NCBI GenBank assembly: GCA_025201845.1
Contig: MU603957.1
Location: forward strand, 25,517 to 89,516
Reading direction: 5' to 3'
Source: Martensiomyces pterosporus
Taxonomy: Eukaryota > Kickxellomycota > Kickxellomycetes > Kickxellales > Kickxellaceae
Length of the DNA stretch: 64,000 nucleotides
Shown here one piece after another: positions 50,396-59,999 of this stretch; within the stretch, counting starts at the first letter, position 1, and each line of letters starts with the position of its first letter. Made by a program: the position numbers and the translations under genes. Under the pieces are notes generated by a model. It searched no databases and was not told the origin of the DNA. It was given only the letters and a program-made list of their open reading frames with translations.

Positions 50396-50724
50396 TATGC
50401 TCCGCGTGAAGACAGCATTACTTTTACGCACGTGGCCATTCCAGCATGCGTGCTCTGCCCAGTGCATTTCCATGTGTCTGTGGTCACCAACAAGTATACC
50501 ATAGGCGCCGCTGAGCAAGCTGGTACATTGCGTCTGCTAGCCAGGTGGTTGCCAAAGCCTCCGGAGAACTACTCGCGAAGCGCTGCAGGACATTCAAAAC
50601 AAGATTAATGCAGCTTGCCACAGAAATGCGTCAGCATCAATGTATTTTGCCATGTATTCGTAATATGGCTACAAATCGCTTTGATGGAAGCGCTACACCA
50701 TCACCAGACTGAAAATGGCGTCGG
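50396..50724. other. Intergenic, 329 bp
   Basis: Between the transposon remnant and the stop of the spliced gene at 50725. Nothing recognised. Confidence 0.5.
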
Positions 50725-51923
50725 CTATTCGACAGATGCAATCGAGGTTTTCACCGAATTCAAGAGCCTTTGCGAGTCCTTCTTTGTGCGCTCCCATTGC
50801 GCAGCTAGGGCTTCCTTGTGCTGTATCTCCGTAGCAACCACTTGCTCGATAGCGCTCTGGTAGCGCTCTATCATTGACTCCATATCCCTACAACGCTCGA
50901 GCGCCAAACAAAATGCAAGGGTTAGTTTGTGTGCCTGGTGTGCCTGGCGCGCTATGCCCTTTGCTCAACTTCTGCTTGCCTTATGATTTCAATCCCTTGT
51001 TCAGCCAGTTTGCTGAAGGTGCTCTGAATGTCTACCCACATGCATGCCCACAGCAATAGATAGCAGCTTGGGTTAGTAGCGACTACGTAGTCCTCAAGGT
51101 GCCCACATGTAAAAACAGCTCCTCTCCTACCTTTTATAGCCTTGATCGCTTCTTCGGGATCCAGATCTGTGTCAAATTCGTGCTCCACCGGTGCAGCTGG
51201 CGACGGCTGCCGCGACTCCAAGCGGCTGCTTTGAGCTGTCTTGCTGCTGCCTCGAGATATGTGCAGAATATCGTCGGGAAATTCCAGCTCGGCAACAAGG
51301 TCGTCGTCGCTAGAGTCTCTGATGATTACACTCTTGGAATCCAGCGAAAATTCATCGGGCTCATGGCACGGTGGTGCCTTGGGTCTCTTTTGCGTCGGCG
51401 GCAGTATACCAGGCATCGCCTCAACATCTGCAGCAGGTAGACGAGTCTTGTGTGAGCAGCATTGTATGTAGATGAGGGCTCTTGAATGCACCAGTGGTGA
51501 CTAGGGCTGTACGCTACCTTTATGGCTGCGTTTCGTGTAGCTCTTGTCTACTGACAGCGCATCGCTGCCACCACCACCAGCAGCAGTTCGACCAGATGAG
51601 AGGCTCAGCTGAGGGTAGTATGCTGGCTGATCCTGCTGCTGTCCCTTCTGCAGCTGAGGCAATTTCTGGTTTCGTGTGTCATTCGTGTTCTGGCGTTTGC
51701 TCCAGGCTTGGTGCTGAGAATGGCCTTTCTTGTTGTGCGGGCTTGCAGGCTGAATCACCCCACCGCTCTGCCAGCCACCCGTGCCCCTTTGTCGCTGGTG
51801 CTGCAGTGGTGCTGGGCTTGCAGCGGCGCCAAGATTCAGTGGACGGATGCTGCGCGGCAGGTCGATGCCATTCGGCTTGAATGCAAACGGGCGAATTCTG
51901 GGGGTCACCGAGTCAGGATTCAT
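50725..51923 (-). CDS. Four-exon nuclear-type protein with a SUMO-interaction-like motif and coiled coil
   Basis: Exons 51518-51923, 51131-51427, 50980-51031 and 50725-50887 join in phase to give 305 residues. Introns: GTAGCG...CTGCAG; GTAGGA...GGGTAG with a perfect TACTAAC branch site; and the third with a GC donor (AAG|GCAAGC...TTGTAG, ACTAAC branch). The first 135 residues are low complexity (Gln/Ser/Gly). Residues 168-178 read S-V-I-I-R-D-S-S-D-D-D, a good SUMO-interaction motif (hydrophobic core followed by acids and serines). The C terminus is a coiled coil of about 80 residues. No family recognised. A chromatin or kinetochore adapter is a guess. Confidence 0.6.
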
Positions 51924-52112
51924 GGTTGCATGGGGGGTGTGTAGCTCCTTGTATAGCGCAAGAAAACAGCGTGGAATAGAGAGAGGAGACATACAAACAG
52001 AGCGCACCAAAGACCTCGCTTATGTGCCCCCAGTGCATGCAGCACTCGCTACATAGCTAGCGTTTATTCACTGAAGACAAGAAAGCGAAAGACAGCCAAA
52101 AAGGAAAGAGGT

Positions 52113-53099
52113 TCAGAGCTTAGATTCCTTTGTCTCCAAGGCGCTCAGGAACTTTCCAAGCGCAGCATTGGCAAGCTCCTTCTGCTCCACAAGAACCCAA
52201 TGCGACGAGTTCTCGATGTGGTCGCGCATCAGCGTGGGGATGAAATCCTCCATGCCCTTGGTCCACTCTGCAGGCAGTGCCGCATCCTTGCCCGCAGTGA
52301 CCATCATGCAAGGCAGGTTGATCTTAGTGTTGAGGAACCCAGCGTCGTGCTCCTCCTGCCAGGTCATCTCATGCACCCTGTAGTAGTTGGTTGGTCCCTC
52401 GATGCCATGTCTCTGATACTCGCTGATGTAGTACTGGAGCTCGGCCTCTGACAATAGGGAGCTGCGCGCAATTCCCCTGACATCCGTGATGGTCCTCTCC
52501 TCGATTGGGGTTGTGGTGCTGAAGATCGAGGTTTTGGCCCTTTCGTTGTGTGTGCGGAACAGTGCCGTTAGGAAGAGGGGAAGCTCGTTGTTGAGTGCCT
52601 TGATGCTGTCCCTGCTGCGGAAATAGAGCTGGTACATCCAGTTCGGATTGGCCTTGGCGATTAGCTCGAGGCTGGGCTTCTGAGCAGTGGTCGGGGTGTA
52701 GGGCGTGCAGTAGACGATGGCTCCGATGACACGTTCGGGATACCACATGGCCATTCGCCAGACATGCATGCCTCCCCAGTCGTGGCCAGCCAGGATGACC
52801 TTGTGCACGCCGATGACATCGAGCAGAGCAACCATGTCGCTGGCGATGCCTTTGGACGTGTATCCTTCAACGGCGCTGGGCGCATCCGTCTGGCCGTAGC
52901 CTCGAACGTCAGGGACTATCACCCTGTAGCCCTTAGAGACTAGATAAGGTATCTGGAACCTCCAGCCATACCACAGGTCGGGAAAGCCGTGGATGCACAG
53001 TATGGTCTTGGGGCCGACACCCTCGTCAACGTAGTGCATCCGGATACCGTTGACGGTGGCGTGCTTGTGGCTGAACGATTCTGGTTTCAGTGGGTCCAT
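52113..53099 (-). CDS. Soluble epoxide hydrolase (alpha/beta hydrolase fold)
   Basis: 328 residues. Oxyanion motif H-G-F-P at 37-40, then V-P-D-V-R-G-Y-G-Q-T-D-A-P and the nucleophile Asp107 in A-G-H-D-W-G-G. The tyrosines that activate the epoxide lie in the cap region (a W-M-Y-Q-L-Y-F stretch is visible). The catalytic His is in S-S-H-W-V-L near residue 299. This set is typical of EPHX2/EPHX4-type epoxide hydrolases and fits better than haloalkane dehalogenases. It opens epoxides to diols, in detoxification or lipid signalling. No signal peptide. The neighbouring genes give no pathway link. Confidence 0.88.
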   Translation of the reverse strand: MDPLKPESFSHKHATVNGIRMHYVDEGVGPKTILCIHGFPDLWYGWRFQIPYLVSKGYRVIVPDVRGYGQTDAPSAVEGYTSKGIASDMVALLDVIGVHKVILAGHDWGGMHVWRMAMWYPERVIGAIVYCTPYTPTTAQKPSLELIAKANPNWMYQLYFRSRDSIKALNNELPLFLTALFRTHNERAKTSIFSTTTPIEERTITDVRGIARSSLLSEAELQYYISEYQRHGIEGPTNYYRVHEMTWQEEHDAGFLNTKINLPCMMVTAGKDAALPAEWTKGMEDFIPTLMRDHIENSSHWVLVEQKELANAALGKFLSALETKESKL

Positions 53100-53840
53100 T
53101 TCTGTTAATAAGGCAGCAGCAGTAGTCGATGGATAGAGGAAGGAGATGCGGTGGTAGCGAAGGTGCTCGAGAATGAGTTGGGCGTGGGTTTCTCATGCTG
53201 CTGTGGGAACCCGTGTGTCCTTTTATGGCCACCCTCTCTCGAGGCGGGGTGTGTGACTTGTGCAGAATGTAATGATGCATGCGCCGCGCTTAGAGCGGCA
53301 TTCGTTTTGTGCATAGCTCCACGGATTGCCGAGGAGCCGATGGTGCGCCCGATCGCCCGTCTCCTGAATACGATGCTTTAATTACGGTGGATAGCAACGG
53401 TATATAGCTCTTGTAGATGCATGAACCGCACCCGCACAATCCCATGTCACGGAGGCGCACTCGGGCTTGTCAGCACAAGCTCTCCGAGAGCGGCGGCACG
53501 CGTCCTTGATTCACCCGGCATTCTCTTCTTTCGATCGGAGAGATGCTTGCTCCTCGCTTTCTGTTCCATCTGCAGGGGAGGCAAACGCATGCGTGTGTGG
53601 AGATCGCTATCCAACCGCCGGCCCGTGAAAGACAGTGCTGACAAATAACTAATACACAGCAGGGAAATCCACAAACATGCGTGTATTCCGCATGGGAAAT
53701 ACGAGGCAGCAAACCACTACAGGAACTACAAAAAACAGCAACAAATAGTAAGAAAGGTAAGGAAAAGGGGGCGGGGGTAAATGACAAATGAACATAGTGC
53801 TAAGAAACCAGATCCCAGGGTTTGGCGGGGGCCTCGGTGG
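53100..53840. other. Intergenic, 741 bp
   Basis: Epoxide hydrolase promoter and the 3' side of the next minus-strand gene. No gene is recognised. Confidence 0.5.
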
Positions 53841-55230
53841 CTAGTGAGGAACCGGGAACGGGTAGGGCCGCGTCGACCACGAAACCTGATTTCTAATAAA
53901 CTCGGCGTTCCTCGCAACGAAATCCCTCGGGCTCGCCACGACAACAAAATCCGAGTGCACCTTGTTGCGCCACCTCTTCGTAGCAAAGTACTGCAGGGGC
54001 CAGCCGATAATACAAGCGCAAGTAATAAAGCAGAGGAAGGAAGTAACCGGGTGCCTCCACACCTTGGCCACGCCGTTGTGCGACTTTACCACGATGCGGT
54101 CGTTCTCCATTGGGAACGACACGCTGACCGAGTGCGGGTACCCGGTGTTCTTGACAAAGTTCACAATCTCCCTGCGCACCAGGTCGTAGTCCCAGATGAC
54201 CTTCTTTTGCACCCTGATTTCCTTCAGCACATTTTCGGTTCGCACATAGCCGGCCAGGATCTTGTCGATGTCGTAGGGCTGGCCGTTGGGTCCGCGCGCT
54301 GTGTACAGGTTGCCCTTCTCGTGGATGTATGGCGTAAGCTCGAGCGAGAACTTGAAGTCAACCACGCGATCCTGGCGTGTGTGCGTCTCATGTCTGGTCT
54401 GGCCGTTCTCCGTGTATGTCCGCTCAACGAGCCTGTCCTCCATATGCGAGCCTACACAAGAAAAGGAGAAGCCAAGAAATCAAAGGAGATGTGTGGTTTA
54501 GTGCATGTGACACCAATCTGCTGGAGGTTTCCTGGTGGAACAACACATGTCGCCATGGCATCTAGTACTTGCCCTCTACCTCAACCGAGACCCGCGGACG
54601 CTCGTTGCACTCCATCAGGAAGCGAAGCAGGGCTTGCGCGTTTGTGTTGAGCCAGACATCCGATGACGAGTATCCCTTCGACGACCGCTTGTATTCCAGC
54701 GAGGCAAAGAACTCGCGCGAAGAAAGGCCGTCTGGGCTGCCATGCCCCCCGGACAGCGGCGGCACCGCTGCCTGGCCATACTGGGGGTTGGGAATAAGAG
54801 GCTCGCTTTCGCTATACACGGATGGCTCGCCTACTGAGCTGGGGGCATATGGGCTCTTGCTGTCGCTGAACGGTCCGGTGCTTCCCTGGCCGCTAGCACT
54901 CGGCTGCTGGCGGCGGTGCAGGTTTGATGCTGTTGGCGACGTCGACGTTGATGACGACGCGCCGCCGCCTTCATTGGCGCTTTCGGTGTTTGCGCTAGTG
55001 TTGTTGAGGTCTCCAGCAATAAAGTCGTCGGGGACGCCGGACATCACATCGTCGTAAGAGGGCGGAGGCAGCGGGGGAGCTGAGGGCTCAGCCATCCCAG
55101 ACGATGACGGTGCTGCTAGTTGCGGTGGTGCTGCACTGCTGGTGCCGCTGTTGCTGCTGCGGTTGTTGCGGTTGTTTGCGGTAGAGTCACCAGCGGCTGG
55201 TTCGTAGTCCTTTCCGCTTTCAATACGCAT
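53841..55230 (-). CDS. Conserved fungal membrane-associated protein with PSAP and PPSY motifs, GC-AG intron
   Basis: Exons 54573-55230 and 53841-54451 join across an intron at 54452-54572 with a GC donor (GAGG|GCAAGT) and a pyrimidine-rich acceptor (TTGTGTAG). The joint reads V-E-V-E-G-S-H-M-E-D. Total 422 residues. The first 210 residues are low complexity and hold P-S-A-P (49-52) and P-P-S-Y (56-59), then Y-S-E-S-E-P-L-I. The second part is globular with one hydrophobic segment (S-F-L-C-F-I-T-C-A-C-I-I-G) and a charged end. It resembles a family of conserved fungal proteins of unknown function. The short motifs suggest Rsp5 and ESCRT-I contacts. Confidence 0.65.
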
Positions 55231-55642
55231 TCTTTCTGGGGAATCAGAGTAGTCTCAGGTGAGTGGCAATTCGAATTGGGAGTGTAGAGGGGGAGGGCAG
55301 CAGCCATAGAGGGGTAGCTGGAGGGAGGAGGCATGCAAGGAATGGACGCAAATAACACGGGGCGCTTGATATACGAGGACCACGATTTCTTGGCACCACT
55401 CCTCCCTTGGGCACCCGCCAGTCACGTGGCTGTCCGTGGCCAATGGCGCAGGGTGGCAGGCGAGGAAAGGCGACGTGCCTGCCTCTACTGGCGCTTCCCC
55501 TGCTCCACCCTGTGCTGCTTTTCTCTGGGCCACTTCGCTTTCCGCCCTTCTCTTGGCCTTCTTCTGCCAATTGCACTGGCTGCACCCTATTTATAGCACT
55601 AATACAACGCATCCGCTTTTCCTCATTTATTGGCGTTAAATT
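55231..55642. other. Intergenic, 412 bp
   Basis: Divergent promoter between the PSAP/PPSY gene and the TM9 protein. No gene is seen. Confidence 0.5.
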
Positions 55643-57514
55643 ATGTGGTGGCAACTCTGGTCGCTCGGCCTTTTGGCAGCCACCAATGCAGCGGCCTTCT
55701 ACATACCCTCGATGGGCCCGCAATCGTTCAAGCCCGGCGAGCGCGTGCCCCTGAACGTAAACCGCGTGTTCTCGGAGCACGTCCCCCTGCCGTTTGCCTA
55801 CTACGATCTGCCCTTTGTGTGCAAGCCGCAGGACATCCGGCGGCCGTGGCTCAACATCGGCGAAGTCCTGCGTGGCGACCGCATAGCGTCGTCGGACTAC
55901 CAGCTGCTGATGGAGCAGGACACACAGTGCCAGGTGCTCTGCACAAAGCAGCTCACATGGGAGGCAAACGAGGAGGCGGCGCGGCTGGTGGAGCAGAACT
56001 ACTTGGTCGAGTGGATTGTCGACAAGCTGCCGGGTGCCACGGCGTTTATAACGCAGGGCGAGGGCGGCACAAAGAAGAAGGAGTATGAGCCCGGGTTCAG
56101 GATCGGTGCTTACGACAAAGCTAGCGGGAGGGCGTATTTGCACAACCATGTAACTATGCACATTCTGTATGAGAAAAGAGGCGAGGGACGGAGGATTGTT
56201 GGGTTTGAGGCGTACCCGCGGTCCATTGAGAACGCGTCGGGGGGCTGCCCTGACTTGAGCGCAAACCACACAAGGCAGCTGCTGGTGGGAGAGCACAAAG
56301 AAACCAAGGTCACGTTCTCGTATTCGGTGCATTGGATCGAAGACAGCACAGTCCACTGGAACCACCGCTGGGACCGCTACCTGACCGTGTCCAACTCGCA
56401 GGTACACTGGTACGCGATCTTCAACTCCGCCGTGATCATTCTCCTGCTCACCGGCGTGGTTGCCGTCATTCTCATGCGTATGCTCAACCGCGATCTGACT
56501 CTGTTCAACGACGAGGAGTTCCGCGACGACATCGAGGAGACCTCTGGATGGAAGCTGCTCCACGGTGACGTGTTCCGCGCTCCCAGTTACGGCGGGCTGC
56601 TGGCACCCCTTCTGGGCACTGCCGTGCAGGTCATGTACACGTTTATTGTCACCACTGTGCTGGGCATCTTTGGGATCCTGAGCCCGTCGTACCGCGGTGG
56701 GCTGCTTACCACCGGCATCGTGTTCTTCCTGCTGATGGGCAGTGCGGCTGGATACTACAGCGGCCACCTCTACCGGACATGGGGCGGCAGCAACTGGTTC
56801 AAGAACTCCGTGATGACAGCCGCGCTGGTGCCCGGGTCGCTCGTTGGCACGGCGCTTGTGCTCAACGTCTTCCTGTGGTACCGCGCATCGTCTGCTGCGA
56901 TGCCGTTCAGCACAATCGTGCTCCTCTTCGCTCTGTGGCTCTTCATCGAGCTCCCCCTGACGCTGCTGGGCGGCTGGTTCGGATTCAAGCGCAGGCCCTA
57001 CTCGGAGCCAGTGCGGACAAACCCGATCCCACGGCCCATCCCGCCGCTGCCCAAGTACCTCAAGCCCGTGCCGGGCGTGCTTCTGGCCGGCGCCCTGCCC
57101 TTTGCAGTGGTCTTTATCGAGCTGTTCTTTGTGCTCAAGTCCATATGGCAGGACTCGTTCTACTACGAGTACGGGTTTGCCACAATCGTTGGGCTCATCC
57201 TGTCGCTGACCGTGTGCGAGACCACGATCATCATGGTCTGGCTAACGCTCAACTCGGGGTTCTACAAGTGGTGGTGGCGCGCCTTTGCGTACGGCGCTAG
57301 CTCGTCCGTGTACATCTTTGCGTACTCGGTGTTTTACTACTTCACAAGGCTGCGTGCGGGCATGCCTGGGTTTGCGGGATTCATACCAACCCTTACTTTC
57401 TTTGTGCAGTCGCTGATCATCTCGGCGGCGTATGCGCTGTGCACCGGATCGATGGGCTTCTTTGCTGCGTATTTCTTTGTCAGGCGGATATACCGCCTCG
57501 TCAAGCTCTCGTAG
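55643..57514 (+). CDS. TM9/EMP70 nonaspanin
   Basis: 623 residues. A signal peptide (about 17 residues) precedes a luminal domain of about 240 residues with G-E-R-V-P-L-N-V-N-R, P-F-A-Y-Y-D-L-P-F and L-x-G-D-R-I, the start of the family. Nine hydrophobic segments follow. The first comes after R-Y-L-T-V-S-N-S-Q-V-H-W-Y-A-I-F-N-S, and the loop after it has D-D-I-E-E-T-S-G-W-K-L-L-H-G-D-V-F-R. Further family parts are P-L-T-L-L-G-G-W-F-G and P-I-P-R-P-I-P-P. It lies in Golgi/endosome membranes and helps traffic glycine-rich membrane proteins. The C terminus lacks a perfect K-V-D end (here R-L-V-K-L-S). Confidence 0.95.
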   Translation: MWWQLWSLGLLAATNAAAFYIPSMGPQSFKPGERVPLNVNRVFSEHVPLPFAYYDLPFVCKPQDIRRPWLNIGEVLRGDRIASSDYQLLMEQDTQCQVLCTKQLTWEANEEAARLVEQNYLVEWIVDKLPGATAFITQGEGGTKKKEYEPGFRIGAYDKASGRAYLHNHVTMHILYEKRGEGRRIVGFEAYPRSIENASGGCPDLSANHTRQLLVGEHKETKVTFSYSVHWIEDSTVHWNHRWDRYLTVSNSQVHWYAIFNSAVIILLLTGVVAVILMRMLNRDLTLFNDEEFRDDIEETSGWKLLHGDVFRAPSYGGLLAPLLGTAVQVMYTFIVTTVLGIFGILSPSYRGGLLTTGIVFFLLMGSAAGYYSGHLYRTWGGSNWFKNSVMTAALVPGSLVGTALVLNVFLWYRASSAAMPFSTIVLLFALWLFIELPLTLLGGWFGFKRRPYSEPVRTNPIPRPIPPLPKYLKPVPGVLLAGALPFAVVFIELFFVLKSIWQDSFYYEYGFATIVGLILSLTVCETTIIMVWLTLNSGFYKWWWRAFAYGASSSVYIFAYSVFYYFTRLRAGMPGFAGFIPTLTFFVQSLIISAAYALCTGSMGFFAAYFFVRRIYRLVKLS

Positions 57515-57783
57515 GCTGCACGGCCGTTAATTAGACTCTCTTTTGTTGCGGTCTTTCATTTTCGCGTGTTTGCAAGCTCATAGAATTCGTGGAGCATTCT
57601 CATGAATGCTATGTTCTAGATGGACAACAATGAGCCTTTCGCGGCTTGCCATACATCGGCTCCATCATCAGCCTTTCGCGGCTTGCAGCTGGCAGAAACG
57701 CGGTTTGTCACTGCCACATTCTATTAATAAAGCCTGTATGCTGGACACATCTCATCTATATCGTCATCTACATCTCCGCTGCT

Positions 57784-59482
57784 TTATCCCCTTCTGTACT
57801 TGCTGTTCTTCGCGTACATGTACGAGATGCTCTTCGAGAACCCCGACGTCAGCAGCCCCTTGGCCGACTGCGTGAGCGCCGGCCGAGCAACAATGCTTTC
57901 GACAGCCTTGCTGGTGATCTCGGGGATATCCTCCACAACCACAAGCTTCTCGGTATTCACGGTCTCCGCCCCCAGACCAGGCGGCAGGCTAATGCCCGCC
58001 TTCCTGCCCTGCTTGACCAGACGTGAATAGAAGCTATTCGGCATCTTGCGCACCATCGCCGCACGCGCCGTGGGTCCCATGTCCTGCTGCAGCAAGTCCT
58101 GGCCAATGTACTCGAGATTAGGCAGTCCCTCGATAATGCTGGCATAGCGGGACTTGAACAGGGGCATCTGCGCCTCGACGATGTTCTCCACCTTCCGCGG
58201 GTTCTCGCCACCAATCTTCATCCTGATGTCGCCGGCAAACGACAGCGACGCAATGGTCCTGAACAAATCCGTCGACGAGAAGTTTTTGGGCAGCATGAGG
58301 AGGGCCGCACGCACCGCATGCGTCAAGTTGACTTGCTTCGAGATCCGCATAAGCGGGTCGCGCCTCAGCGTCAGCGTGGGCTTGTGCATACGACCAGCCA
58401 GGTACAGCGTGTCCCAGTTAAGCAGGTCGCTGCTCAAAGTGTCCATCGACACGACGCCGTACTTGATCACCACTCCATCGATTTCCACAAACGGGTTGTA
58501 GTAGACGCCTGCGCCGATGCGGCTCTGCACCATTGCAACGGCGTCGGATCCCAGGGACCCCATGAACGAGTAGTGCGACCTGTTCTGGTTGATGTTGAGC
58601 GCGTGCCAGTGGTCCGGGTGGCTGACGGCGAAGATTAGGTCCACCATGGGCTTGCTTTCCGACCCGTATCCCGTCTGCTTGTACACGCCGCTGCCGTAGG
58701 CGAAGGCATAGCGGATCGGCGCATCAAAGTGCTTCAGGATGCCCAGCAATTGGTCCTTGATCTCGTCTTGCGCATGGCGCATTTCGCCCAGCTTGGCTTC
58801 CTCGTCGGAAGTGAGCTGCGAGGACCTGTTGGCGGTGCTGGTCGCGGCGGGTTCGCGCTTGGCAGCCGAGGCGGCCTGTTTCTGGTGAGCCGATGGCCTG
58901 GGGCTGCCGCTGATCTTTTGCGCGTCTGAGGGAATCGACGGTGGCCTCACTGTCTGCCTGTTGCTGGCAGCAGATATCTGCTGCTGGTCGGCCGACTGCT
59001 ATACTCTGGGCGAAGTGCAGCACAAATAAGCGCCATTGGTGTTCAGTTCAGCGGCACCACACGCCTTCCTCTCTTGCCATTGCACAAAAAAAGGGGGGTG
59101 AGGCGTTTTCCTTTGGTTTTCTTACCTTGTTCTTGCGCAGAAGCAGCATGGCAGCCTCACCCGAGCCAGCACTGCCACTGCTGCCGCTGGTCCTCTTTGC
59201 CTCGCCATCGAGAGCTGATGGCCTGCTGGTGCTCTCCCACCGAACCTGCGAGATCAAAAACCCCCTCTACACTCACAAGCATTTCGTTCGATGAAAACGT
59301 GTGTAGTAAGACAAAGTGTGCTGTTGCATGAGACCAAGCAGACAAGCAGGCAAGCATGGACAGCTCAACAAGGGATGCTGTGTGCGAGGCAGGAGGCGAT
59401 CAGGCTGCATGCTTACCTTGGATAGTGCGTGGAGACGGTGTTTGTCCAGCACTCTGCTCCTGGCAGCTAATGTGGAGGCCAT
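57784..59482 (-). CDS. TAM41: TAM41, mitochondrial CDP-diacylglycerol synthase
   Basis: The body at 57784-58950 has no ATG start (GTG at 58950), and two upstream exons fit: 59417-59482 (M-A-S-T-L-A-A-R-S-R, 22 codons) and 59126-59245 (40 codons). Both have AAG|GTAAG donors and phase 0. Exon 3 begins at one of the AGs near 58953-58983, giving about 451-461 residues. The first exon is Arg-rich and amphipathic, as a mitochondrial presequence should be. The core holds F-A-Y-G-S-G-V, M-V-D-L-I-F-A-V and Y-G-V-V-S, the nucleotidyltransferase core of TAM41. It makes CDP-diacylglycerol for cardiolipin in the inner membrane. Confidence 0.85.
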
Positions 59483-59999
59483 TATTGCTCTTCCTTTTGT
59501 GCGTTCCTCAAGGTGCTTAATGGGGGGGTGTTCGAATTGCTAGAGCGTAAGGAGGTGCGTACAAGGGATAAAAGATGCAGAGTTGCCTGGGCGTGTGCGC
59601 AAGGTGCGGAAATAAGAAGGCAACAAAGAGGGCTGTGGCGACTACGAGGAGAAGAGGAGGAGAGAGGAGTCAAGGGGGAGTCGCCACTACGCTCCGCTGT
59701 GCTTTGAGCCAGGACCAAGCAGCCTGTCCTGTTATTAGTAATTCGAGTAATCAGTGCTGGCGAGCGAGCCAACTCCGCACGCATCCTCCTCCCCCGAGCC
59801 GCCTTGGCCGGCTCCGCAAGCACAGGGGGTGTGTGATTTCATTGTCCCAATGCATGCCAGTGTGAAATGCAGGGGAGGGCAGTGTGGAAGCACAGACCCG
59901 ATAGGCTGAGATGGCACCATAGCGACGGCTGCAACTGGCATTTATATAGTAGCAATATGTACATGAAAAGAACAGGCGGTATTTTTTAGGCAGGGCTCC
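59483..59999. other. Intergenic, 517 bp
   Basis: TAM41 promoter and the 3' end of the sugar transporter gene. No gene is seen. Confidence 0.5.

Noticed and set aside
55244..56767. Minus-strand open frame (507 residues) over the TM9 gene
   Set aside because: Shadow of the highly biased TM9 coding sequence; the TM9 reading has clear family motifs.
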